Positions 36,564-44,152 of a DNA stretch of 64,000 bases are shown here, in pieces. The notes under the pieces were generated by a model. The model ran no database searches. It was not told the DNA's origin and saw nothing but the letters and a program-made list of their open reading frames with translations. The DNA is from Lachnospiraceae oral taxon 107 str. F0167 (lineage in GTDB: Bacteria > Bacillota > Clostridia > Lachnospirales > Lachnospiraceae). The translations under genes were made by a program, and so were the position numbers. The stretch's first letter is position 1, and the number at the start of each line of letters is the position of its first letter. The DNA lies in assembly GCA_000209465.1 (NCBI GenBank), contig GL890584.1, forward strand, positions 1-64,000, written 5' to 3'.

Positions 36564-38555
36564 TTATTGATTAAACACTTCTTTTGCAATCGCCACAACA
36601 TTTTCCTTTGTAAATCCGAATTTTTTAAATAATAAATCCTGTGGTGCGGATGCTCCGAAAGTATCCATAGAAATTACTCTTCCGTCAAGCCCTGTATATT
36701 TATCCCATCCAAAGCCTGATAAAGCCTCTATTGCCACTCTCTTTCTTATCGCTCTCGGAAGTATTTCTTCCTTATACTCCTTACTCTGTGCTTCAAATAT
36801 GTCCATACATGGCATACTTACAACTCTTGTGGCAATGCCGTCTTTTTCAAGCTCCGCCGCGGCTTCAACAGCTAAAGAAACCTCTGAACCTGATGCTATC
36901 AATATCATATCAGGAGTATTTCCAACAGCTTCTTTTATAATATATCCTCCCTTAAGTGCAGCTTCTCCACTTCCTGCAAGCTGTGGCAGATTCTGTCTTG
37001 TTAAAACAATGGCTGTAGGTGTATTCTTTGATGCCATAGCCGCATACCATGAAGCTATAGTCTCTCTTGCGTCAGCCGGTCTGAAAGTATTGAAGTTTGG
37101 CAGTGATCTGAGCATTGCAAGCTGCTCTATAGGCTCATGTGTAGGTCCGTCCTCGCCTACTCCTATGGAATCATGTGTAAATACAAATATTGTAGGTATA
37201 TTCATAAGGGCGGATAATCTTGCCATAGGCTTTGTATAATCACTGAATACAAAGAAGGTGGCACAATATGCTCTAAGTCCTCCATGGAGCAGTATACCGT
37301 TTGTAATGGCGGTCATTGCAAATTCTCTTACACCGAAATGTATATTTCTTCCGGAGAAATCATCTTTTGAAATATAAGACTCTCCACTCATCACGGTTTT
37401 ATTTGAAGGTGAAAGATCGGCAGAACCTCCTATAAGATTCGGGAATATATCCTTTAATCTGTTTATAATGCTTCCCGAGATATTTCTTGTAGCCGCAGGT
37501 GCATCATCCCACGCCCAAAACTCATCATTTTCCATCAAAGAAGCATCTGTCTGTGAATAATAATTATCCCATTTCTTTGCATCCTCCGAATACTTGTTTG
37601 CATACTCTTTAAAGAGCTTATTCCACTCTTCTTCAACTCCTGCATTTTTTTCATTTATAGCCTTAAAATTATCATATACATCTGCATCAACCTTAAAGCT
37701 TTCCTCAGGATTAAAGCCGAAACCTGATTTAAGTGTCGCCAAAGCTTCACTTCCCAAAGGCTCTCCATGTACTCCGGCCGTTCCCTGCTTTTTACCGGCA
37801 CCATATCCTATTACAGTATTTATTTTTATAAATGAAGGTCTGTTCTTATCGGCCTTTGCCTCCTCTATTGCCTTTGCAATCTTTGTAAGATCATTTCCGT
37901 CATCCACCTCTATTGTCTGGAATCCGAAAGCCTTCATTCTCTCCACTACATTTTCTGTAAATGCTATATCGGTACTTCCCTCAATGGATATTCCATTTGA
38001 ATCATAAAAAACTATAAGCTTTGAAAGTCCGAGTGTACCCGCAAGTGAAAATGCCTCTGATGAAATACCCTCCATCATACATCCGTCACCGCCAAGAACA
38101 TAGGTATAATGATCCACAATATCAAAACCGTCTTTATTAAATACAGCTGCCATATGTGCCTCAGCTATAGCCATTCCTACCGCCATACCCATGCCGGCGC
38201 CCAATGGTCCCGTAGTAGCCTCAACACCCACGGTATGTCCGTATTCAGGATGTCCCGGAGTCTTTGAGTCCAACTGTCTGAAACTCTTTAAATCATCCAG
38301 GCTCAAATCACCATATCCGAACAGATGAAATAAAGAATACAAAAGCATGGAGCCATGACCTGCAGATAAAATAAATCTGTCTCTGTTTTTCCAATCCGGA
38401 TTTTTAGGATTATGTTTCATATGATGTGCAAAAAGCTCATAGGCAATCGGTGCCGCTCCCAATGGCAGACCGGGATGACCTGATTTTGCCTTCTCAATAC
38501 CGTCTGCACTCAATACTCTTATCGTATTTACGGACTTTATGTCAATATTACTCAT
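36564..38555 (-). CDS. tkt: Transketolase
   Basis: Thiamine-diphosphate enzyme of the pentose phosphate pathway, 663 residues in one chain. The ThDP/Mg site is GGDGCMMEGISSEAFSLAGTL near 151-171. HPEYGHTVGVEATTGPLGAGMGMAVGMA lies near 97-125. The pyrimidine-domain motifs GVREFAMTAITNGI, THDSIGVGEDGPTHEPIEQLA and RPADARE are intact. It works with the transaldolase-like enzyme at 39053 and feeds on pentose phosphate from nucleoside salvage. Its promoter shares a -35 box with rpmB. Confidence 0.97.
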   Translation of the reverse strand: MSNIDIKSVNTIRVLSADGIEKAKSGHPGLPLGAAPIAYELFAHHMKHNPKNPDWKNRDRFILSAGHGSMLLYSLFHLFGYGDLSLDDLKSFRQLDSKTPGHPEYGHTVGVEATTGPLGAGMGMAVGMAIAEAHMAAVFNKDGFDIVDHYTYVLGGDGCMMEGISSEAFSLAGTLGLSKLIVFYDSNGISIEGSTDIAFTENVVERMKAFGFQTIEVDDGNDLTKIAKAIEEAKADKNRPSFIKINTVIGYGAGKKQGTAGVHGEPLGSEALATLKSGFGFNPEESFKVDADVYDNFKAINEKNAGVEEEWNKLFKEYANKYSEDAKKWDNYYSQTDASLMENDEFWAWDDAPAATRNISGSIINRLKDIFPNLIGGSADLSPSNKTVMSGESYISKDDFSGRNIHFGVREFAMTAITNGILLHGGLRAYCATFFVFSDYTKPMARLSALMNIPTIFVFTHDSIGVGEDGPTHEPIEQLAMLRSLPNFNTFRPADARETIASWYAAMASKNTPTAIVLTRQNLPQLAGSGEAALKGGYIIKEAVGNTPDMILIASGSEVSLAVEAAAELEKDGIATRVVSMPCMDIFEAQSKEYKEEILPRAIRKRVAIEALSGFGWDKYTGLDGRVISMDTFGASAPQDLLFKKFGFTKENVVAIAKEVFNQ

Positions 38556-38645
38556 TTGTACGCTCCTTTTTTACATAACAATTTATTTACAGTTCATAAA
38601 GATAATCAAAATCAGCCTGAACTCATATCTTTTTTATTCTACCAC

Positions 38646-38674
38646 AATATAATAAATTATAAAATGTCTTGCAA
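38646..38674 (-). promoter_or_regulatory. Promoter of tkt
   Basis: Minus-strand TTGCAA (38669-38674), 17-bp spacer, TATATT (38646-38651). The -35 hexamer is palindromic and also serves the divergent rpmB promoter. It lies about 90 bp upstream of the tkt start. Confidence 0.55.
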
Positions 38675-38697
38675 ATAGTATTTTTCTTTGGTAAAAT
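38669..38697 (+). promoter_or_regulatory. Promoter of rpmB
   Basis: Plus-strand TTGCAA (38669-38674), 17-bp spacer, TAAAAT (38692-38697). A leader of about 95 nt follows, containing CGGG-TTTTT-CCCG (about 38718-38731) and flanking GGATT/AATCC arms, which may fold. Confidence 0.7.
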
Positions 38698-38797
38698 GTA
38701 TCCGTTATGGATTTTGCACGGGTTTTTCCCGATTGTGATGAAGTCCAATCCAAAATAATTATAATTCCTTATAATTAAACTCAAAGGAGGTGTAACC

Positions 38798-38983
38798 GTG
38801 GCAAAATGTTCAATATGCGAAAAAGCTGCTCATTTTGGTAATGCAGTAAGCCATTCTCATAGAAGATCCAACAAAATATGGAAGGCTAATGTTAAGTCCG
38901 TTAAGGTCAAGACAGAAGGTGGATCTAAGAAGATGTATGTATGTACTTCATGCCTTCGTTCAGGTTTTGTAGAGCGTGCATAA
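38798..38983 (+). CDS. rpmB: 50S ribosomal protein L28
   Basis: Small basic ribosomal protein of 61 residues, one of only two clear plus-strand genes in the window. It has two CxxC pairs (CSICEKA near 4-10 and CTSC near 52-55), the zinc-binding form of L28, and the HSHRRSNKIWKANV core. The start is GTG at 38798 with a strong AAAGGAGGTG site 5-6 nt upstream. It is monocistronic with its own promoter and terminator. Confidence 0.97.
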   Translation: MAKCSICEKAAHFGNAVSHSHRRSNKIWKANVKSVKVKTEGGSKKMYVCTSCLRSGFVERA

Positions 38984-39014
38984 TTTATATTAGAGAATAC
39001 GTATTTTCAAACAC

Positions 39015-39042
39015 AAAAAAGAGCCGTCAGAGGCTCTTTTTT
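39015..39042. terminator. Bidirectional terminator between rpmB and the transaldolase gene
   Basis: AAAAAAGAGCC (39015-39025) pairs with GGCTCTTTTTT (39032-39042). A and T runs flank the stem on both sides, so it can end the convergent transcripts of rpmB (plus) and the transaldolase gene (minus). Confidence 0.92.
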
Positions 39043-39052
39043 GTTTAAGATT

Positions 39053-39703
39053 TTATTTTAATGATTTCTCATAATCCGCTATAAACTTCTCAATACCCAC
39101 ATCTGTAAGAGGATGATTAAGCATTGACTTAAATACGGAATATGGTATGGTTGCAATGTCCGCTCCCGCCTTTGCACATTCAAGTACATGCATATTATTA
39201 CGAACGGAAGCCGCTATTATCTCTGTCTCTATACCGTGAATCTCAAATATTTCCACAATATCATCTATTAAAGAAATACCGCTGGTTCCCACATCATCAA
39301 GTCTTCCAAGGAATGGGGAAACATAGCTTGCACCTGCTCTGGCTGCCAAAAGAGCCTGCAATGGGGTGAAAATCAAAGTACAGTTTGTAGCAATACCCTC
39401 TTTAGAAAGTACCGCAATCGCCTTTAAGCCCTCGGAAGTCATAGGGATCTTTACAACCATATTTTTATGAATCTTAGCAATTTCTCTTCCTTCAGCTACC
39501 ATATCCTCAGCCTTTGTAGTGGTAGCCTTAACCTCACCGCTTATAGCCCCGTCTACAATATCTGTGATTTCTTTTATAACATCCTCGAATTTTCTTCCGG
39601 ACTTTGCAACCAATGACGGATTTGTTGTAACACCTGCCAACACGCCCCAGGCAGCAACCTCTCTTATCTCATCCACATTTGCAGTATCAATAAAAAATTT
39701 CAT
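39053..39703 (-). CDS. Transaldolase / fructose-6-phosphate aldolase family enzyme
   Basis: Small class I aldolase of 216 residues, the short TalC/FSA type. N-terminal [23 protein letters not shown] near 27-34, the Schiff-base lysine in VVKIPMT near 83-89, [27 protein letters not shown] (in total about 106-132) and ASVRN near 165 match the family. Members with this length act as transaldolase in many Firmicutes. I chose the ATG at 39703 because GAGGTG lies 5 nt upstream; the frame could extend five codons further. A TTGAAA-N16-TAAAAT promoter lies upstream. Confidence 0.92.
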   Translation of the reverse strand: MKFFIDTANVDEIREVAAWGVLAGVTTNPSLVAKSGRKFEDVIKEITDIVDGAISGEVKATTTKAEDMVAEGREIAKIHKNMVVKIPMTSEGLKAIAVLSKEGIATNCTLIFTPLQALLAARAGASYVSPFLGRLDDVGTSGISLIDDIVEIFEIHGIETEIIAASVRNNMHVLECAKAGADIATIPYSVFKSMLNHPLTDVGIEKFIADYEKSLK

Positions 39704-39732
39704 AACTACACCTCGCATATATTATTTATTCT

Positions 39733-39760
39733 ATTTTACCACTTTTGTGTATTATTTCAA
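39733..39760 (-). promoter_or_regulatory. Putative promoter of the transaldolase gene
   Basis: Minus-strand TTGAAA (39755-39760), 16-bp spacer, TAAAAT (39733-39738), about 30 bp before the start codon. Confidence 0.55.
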
Positions 39761-39784
39761 TTTGTTTTGTATATAATATTTAAG

Positions 39785-40837
39785 TTATCTTGCAGGAATA
39801 ATCCATTTCCAAACCCCATATTCAACAACTTCCCCTGTGTCGGAATAGATAAAATATAGATAATCCGATATATCTGAACTTATTCTATAATACACCCTAT
39901 TGTCAAATTTCATTTTAGGTTCTCCAAGATATGATTCTACCCGGTCTTTCTTTAAAAATTCATTATCTTTTGGCAGTAGACCTAAATTATACAGCATCTC
40001 ACCACCATCAAAATCTCCTTTTCTCGGATGTACTGAAATTGCTGTAACAACAACCTCCCCGGAACCGTTATTTTCAGCATTCAGCTTAAATGAAGTATAG
40101 CTGTTCTCATCTCCATATGTATAAATTTTTTCTGAATTTTCACTTTCTTCTTTTCTATCCGGTTCACCATTTCTATATATCAAAAATTCTTCATCTGAAC
40201 CCAGGCGTACACGATTATAAAATAAGCGGTCTGCATTAATTGCATTATTAAATTCCAGTACCTCGTGATAATATGATGAATTCATCTTCATATACTCAAG
40301 ATTAATATCCTTTTTTATCAAATCTTCTCTGCTTATTTCATCAATCATTGTTCTTCCGGATTCCTCAGCATATTCTTTTGGAATAGATATATCCACCTTT
40401 ACATAAGAAATATTTTCATTCTCAAGCATCAAAAGTAAACTGTTATTAAATATACCGGTATAAAAATAGGGTGAATAATACAATGGATTATCAGGAAGCT
40501 CAAGTTTTTTTGCCTTTTCAAATAATTCATCATACTCTAAAATAAGTCCATCTCCCTCTTTTGTGCTCTCTATTTTAGCATTCCTTAATTCCAAATAATC
40601 CGCCGGAACCGGAAGTTTACTTACTATTTCTTTGATTTTTTCACTATCGGTATTTTTGTCAATGGATAATTCTTTTAAATCTTCATATGGAAAATAGCTT
40701 GTTTGTACAGATACGGCATTCTTATCATTTTCCGTTAAATTATTTTCCCCATCTTTATGTGAGGTGTTTTTACATCCAAATAAGATACAAGCGGCTAAGA
40801 TTACTGTTAAATATCCATATACCTTTTTAAAATTCAT
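39785..40837 (-). CDS. Uncharacterised lipoprotein
   Basis: A 350-residue predicted lipoprotein. The N-terminus has a signal peptide with lipobox LFGC (Cys at about residue 22), followed by a charged Asn/Glu-rich linker. The mature part is acidic and rich in Tyr, Asn and Glu. A late segment (PRKGDFDGGEMLYNLGLLPKDN) looks like a small folded domain, and the C-terminus ends YFIYSDTGEVVEYGVWKWIIPAR. I do not recognise the family. It is the last gene before the transaldolase promoter and follows the terminator of the valS operon, so it is probably transcribed separately. Confidence 0.75.
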   Translation of the reverse strand: MNFKKVYGYLTVILAACILFGCKNTSHKDGENNLTENDKNAVSVQTSYFPYEDLKELSIDKNTDSEKIKEIVSKLPVPADYLELRNAKIESTKEGDGLILEYDELFEKAKKLELPDNPLYYSPYFYTGIFNNSLLLMLENENISYVKVDISIPKEYAEESGRTMIDEISREDLIKKDINLEYMKMNSSYYHEVLEFNNAINADRLFYNRVRLGSDEEFLIYRNGEPDRKEESENSEKIYTYGDENSYTSFKLNAENNGSGEVVVTAISVHPRKGDFDGGEMLYNLGLLPKDNEFLKKDRVESYLGEPKMKFDNRVYYRISSDISDYLYFIYSDTGEVVEYGVWKWIIPAR

Positions 40838-40860
40838 ATATTATACCCCGATTTAATAAT

Positions 40861-40907
40861 AAAGAGGCTGAATTTTTCTTGTAAACAAGTTCAATTCAGC
40901 ACCTTTA
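40861..40907 (-). terminator. Terminator of the DUF5717-valS-folC operon
   Basis: Minus-strand AAAGgtGCTGAATT...AATTCAGCctCTTT forms a long imperfect stem with an inner ACTTGT/ACAAG stem, followed by ATTATTAAA. It lies just after the last gene of the operon. Confidence 0.65.
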
Positions 40908-40925
40908 ATTTAATCTTTTATTTAA

Positions 40926-41471
40926 TTATTTCAACTTTCTCTCCATCCTGTTTAGCCTGAAAAATCTGAAGATAGCTACCACAGCCTGTACTATCAATGA
41001 TATTGCAATCAGCAATGATATATAGCTTGCGACAAATACCGGATTTATTATCACTGTAATACCGAATAGTATCTGTATTACAGCTATAATTATAAGCCTC
41101 TGTCCGATGTTTCTTTCAAATTTGATTACTCTCATTCCCATAAGCAGCTTACTTATGCCTATAAGTAAAAGCCATATACCTACAGCCACTATAATAGCGA
41201 TAGGAAATCCAAGCGAATCTCCTGCAAGAAAATATATTCCGATAATGATGGAAACAATACCCTCAATCAATCTCCAGTTACTTCTGCCCTCTCTTTTTTC
41301 TGACAGATAAGCACTGATTTGTGAAACTCCCTCTATAAGCAACAGTACACAGAATATAATATTCATAGTATATGCTATAAACAGAGGATTTATTATCATA
41401 TAGATTCCGGCAATTAAAAATACAATTCCTGAAAGAAGTGAAAAATATTTTATTTTGGAAATGCTGTTCAT
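40926..41471 (-). CDS. DUF308 / HdeD-like membrane protein
   Basis: Small integral membrane protein of 181 residues with about six hydrophobic helices arranged as repeated two-helix units, as in the HdeD/DUF308 family. Examples are SGIVFLIAGIYMIINPLFIAY and EGIVSIIIGIYFLAGDS. The function in Firmicutes is unknown. The ATG at 41471 overlaps the stop of the upstream TPR gene in TGATG, and GAGAGG lies upstream; an in-frame TTG one codon earlier is less likely. Last gene of the operon. Confidence 0.82.
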   Translation of the reverse strand: MNSISKIKYFSLLSGIVFLIAGIYMIINPLFIAYTMNIIFCVLLLIEGVSQISAYLSEKREGRSNWRLIEGIVSIIIGIYFLAGDSLGFPIAIIVAVGIWLLLIGISKLLMGMRVIKFERNIGQRLIIIAVIQILFGITVIINPVFVASYISLLIAISLIVQAVVAIFRFFRLNRMERKLK

Positions 41472-42805
41472 CAATAACCTCTCTCTTTCTTTGATTCATT
41501 TGCAAATTTATCATCAGGATAATTTGTAATAATTTCAGTAAATAAATTATTGGCTGTTTCCACATCCCCCATAGCCTTATATGACAATGCCTTCTTAAAT
41601 TTAGCCTCCACAAAATCGGGCACTATTCTCAGTGCCGCATCATAATATCCTATAGCTCCGGCAAAATCTCCCGCATTATTTAAAGTCTCTCCTGTTGCAA
41701 CCAAAAGCTTAGGACCTTCCTCTCTGATTTTTGGAGATATCTCCGTAAAAATTCCTGTTATAGATACCCCCGGACCATTGTCCACATCGGTAAGCTGTCC
41801 TACATCCAGAACCGAAAAAATTTCTGCGGCTTTAGTATAATTTTTTGCATCAAACTCTTTTATAATACCTGCAAAATAAACATATTGCAGCAATTTATAG
41901 TTCATATTCTCGGTGGATGTATTATTTACCTCCGTAAGCTTATTTACCTGTTCGCTTAAACTTTCATTTTCACTTTTTAAAGTTTCCATGGAAACATTGG
42001 TATCATTAAGTTTTTGTGATATTTCCACTATCTCTTTATTATGAGCATTGTTTAATGCCACCTTCATAGTGGGCATATACAAAAATACCATGGCACAGGC
42101 TCCTACTATAAGCCCTATACCTACATTTATAGCGGTAAACATTCCTGAATAATTTTTATAAATCTCCGTCACAGGCATGGCATTATTGTTTTCCGGCTGT
42201 TTGTTCTTTTTTACCGGTCTGCCTATAACCTTTAATTTTTCACTTCTTGCACTCTTTTCGCTTACAGGCTTTAGCTCATTCAGATATGTAATAGCCTTTA
42301 TATTAAACTTATCTATTGCAAGTACCGATTCCAAAAGCCTTTTTGCCTCACCTGCCTTGCCCTCTCTGATATATAAGAGCGCAAGCAAAAGCATTGCCTT
42401 AACAAAATGCGGTCTTATATCCACGACCTGCTTTAATGTGATCATTGCCATATCATAGTTTACGGTTCTGATTTGTGAAATAGCCTTATTGTACTTTGAA
42501 ATGGCATCCTGTGATTTCTCCAGATATGATGATTTATTTCTAAGCTTTTGCAAATAACCCTGTGCAGGATTATTTATAGGATTGATATTTATACTTATAA
42601 CCCATGAAATCAAAGCCTTGGTCTCTTCACCCATTTCAAAATGTATCAATCCGAAGAGATTTCTGGCATCCATATTTTTTTTGTTCAGCCCAAGTGCAAT
42701 ACTTAGCGCATTCAGTGCGGCAGACAGGTTCTTTTCTCTTGCAAGAGACAATGCCAAATTATAGTAACCGTTTGACATTTGCTCCAGATATCTTCTTCTC
42801 TTCAT
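41471..42805 (-). CDS. Membrane-anchored TPR protein
   Basis: Uncharacterised 444-residue protein. The cytoplasmic N-terminal half (about 1-178) consists of TPR-like helical repeats (NGYYNLALSLAREKNLSAAL, then NYDMAMITLKQVVDIRPHFV). A basic linker (183-203) precedes one membrane helix (about 225-247). A coiled coil (about 250-295) follows, then more TPR repeats (about 315-440) on the other side of the membrane. It probably acts as a scaffold joining a cytoplasmic and an extracytoplasmic complex. The gene is separated by 1 nt from the 46-residue gene upstream and overlaps the DUF308 gene. Confidence 0.78.
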   Translation of the reverse strand: MKRRRYLEQMSNGYYNLALSLAREKNLSAALNALSIALGLNKKNMDARNLFGLIHFEMGEETKALISWVISININPINNPAQGYLQKLRNKSSYLEKSQDAISKYNKAISQIRTVNYDMAMITLKQVVDIRPHFVKAMLLLALLYIREGKAGEAKRLLESVLAIDKFNIKAITYLNELKPVSEKSARSEKLKVIGRPVKKNKQPENNNAMPVTEIYKNYSGMFTAINVGIGLIVGACAMVFLYMPTMKVALNNAHNKEIVEISQKLNDTNVSMETLKSENESLSEQVNKLTEVNNTSTENMNYKLLQYVYFAGIIKEFDAKNYTKAAEIFSVLDVGQLTDVDNGPGVSITGIFTEISPKIREEGPKLLVATGETLNNAGDFAGAIGYYDAALRIVPDFVEAKFKKALSYKAMGDVETANNLFTEIITNYPDDKFANESKKERGY

Positions 42806-42806
42806 A

Positions 42807-42947
42807 TCAGCCCTTTATCTGCTCTTTAAGCAATTCCATCAAAATATCGTTCATATCCGAAATATCACTTTTTGCAATGATATCCTCCACAGCCGAAATA
42901 TCCGGTGAAGGTTTAAATTTACTTAATTCTTCTTCAAAATCTATCAT
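42807..42947 (-). CDS. Small 46-residue acidic protein
   Basis: Short open frame reading MIDFEEELSKFKPSPDISAV and then an acidic, probably helical stretch ending LLKEQIKG. The ATG at 42947 has GAGGG 6-7 nt upstream. It overlaps the end of folC by 14 nt, and its stop codon is 1 nt from the start of the TPR gene. This position and its coding-like composition support a real gene. I recognise no family. It could be a partner or regulator of the TPR protein. Confidence 0.72.
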   Translation of the reverse strand: MIDFEEELSKFKPSPDISAVEDIIAKSDISDMNDILMELLKEQIKG

Positions 42948-44151
42948 ATATTCCCTCTAATATTTCTCCCATCAAATATAATGAGCCTACACAAAATAAA
43001 ATCTCATTGTCTTTTTTTTCTTTTTTAGCCTCATAAAAGGCATCCTTACTGTTATTATAACAATTTATCCTTGCCTGTCTTTTATTTTTTTCTAAAAGTA
43101 TATTTAAGCTATTATAAAGTTCATCTGTACTGTTTGTTCTGTCGGAATTTAAGGAGGTTATATAATATTTTTCCACATCCAACCTTAATGTAATAATATC
43201 AAAAATCTTTTCAACATCCTTATCCTTTACTATGGATATCAAAAGTTTGATTTTTTTATCACCTGATTTTAGAATATCCAAAACATTATCAACAAATTCC
43301 AACACAGCAGGCTCATTATGTGCCCCGTCAATGATAATATCTTTTTCTATCTCTTCCATTCTGCCGTGCCAGACTGTTTTTTTTACAGCCGCCTCCATAT
43401 TCTTCACATTTTCCGGTAATTGCCTTGCGGCAAGCATTGCAAGTGCGGCGGCTTTTTTCTTATATTTTATACGACAAAAATCAAGGCTTTCATAATCAAA
43501 ACTTGAAAGCTCTATAATTGAGGCATTTTCCTCTTTTGCCTTTTTTACTATTATCTCTTTGGCTTCTTTATTTGAATCATCAAAAATCACAGTAGAGTTT
43601 TTCTTTATAATACCTGCTTTTTCAAAAGCAATCTCTTTTATACTGTTTCCAAGATATTGCATATGGTCCATACCTATACTTGTAATGATGCTCAAGCCGC
43701 TTTCAAAAACATTTGTTACATCAAGTCTTCCGCCCATGCCCGTTTCTAAAATCACATAGTCAGGATTTGAATTTGAAAAATAGACCATTGCAATATAAAA
43801 AATATATTCAAAATATGTAGGTGGATTTTTATTCCCCGATTTTTTTAATCTGTCCCTTACATATTTTGAAACATTCTCAAGTTCATCATCACTTATAGGT
43901 ATCATATCCAGCAATATTCTCTCATTAAGCTCTATCAAATGAGGTGAAATAAATGTTCCGACTCTCATTTTATTTTCTATAAGAATATTGCTTAGATATG
44001 CACATACAGAGCCCTTCCCGTTTGTGCCTGCAATATGTATCAGCTTCGGAAGTTTAACACCCAAAATGTCAATGTTTTTTTTGACTTCCGAAAGAGAATT
44101 CTTTTTTTTTGCCCACATGGGAATACTCTCTATATATTCCTTTTCATTCAT
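42934..44151 (-). CDS. folC: Folylpolyglutamate synthase / dihydrofolate synthase
   Basis: Mur-ligase-superfamily enzyme adding glutamate to folates, 405 residues. The ATP loop is AGTNGKGSVCAYLSNIL near 41-57. FISPHLIELNERI near 67-79, LETGMGGRLDVTNV near 134-147 and IIDGAHNEPAVLEF near 274-287 match the family. The likely start is the ATG at 44151, 1 nt after the valS stop, because translation then begins MNEKEYIESIPMW like other FolC proteins. A TTG seven codons earlier, inside valS and preceded by AGAGAG, is the alternative. Confidence 0.94.
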   Translation of the reverse strand: MNEKEYIESIPMWAKKKNSLSEVKKNIDILGVKLPKLIHIAGTNGKGSVCAYLSNILIENKMRVGTFISPHLIELNERILLDMIPISDDELENVSKYVRDRLKKSGNKNPPTYFEYIFYIAMVYFSNSNPDYVILETGMGGRLDVTNVFESGLSIITSIGMDHMQYLGNSIKEIAFEKAGIIKKNSTVIFDDSNKEAKEIIVKKAKEENASIIELSSFDYESLDFCRIKYKKKAAALAMLAARQLPENVKNMEAAVKKTVWHGRMEEIEKDIIIDGAHNEPAVLEFVDNVLDILKSGDKKIKLLISIVKDKDVEKIFDIITLRLDVEKYYITSLNSDRTNSTDELYNSLNILLEKNKRQARINCYNNSKDAFYEAKKEKKDNEILFCVGSLYLMGEILEGIYDRF

Positions 44152-44152
44152 A

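Noticed and set aside
41278-41613. Second minus-strand frame of 111 codons over the DUF308/TPR junction
   Set aside because: It overlaps two well-supported genes out of frame, and no ribosome binding site or family motif supports it.
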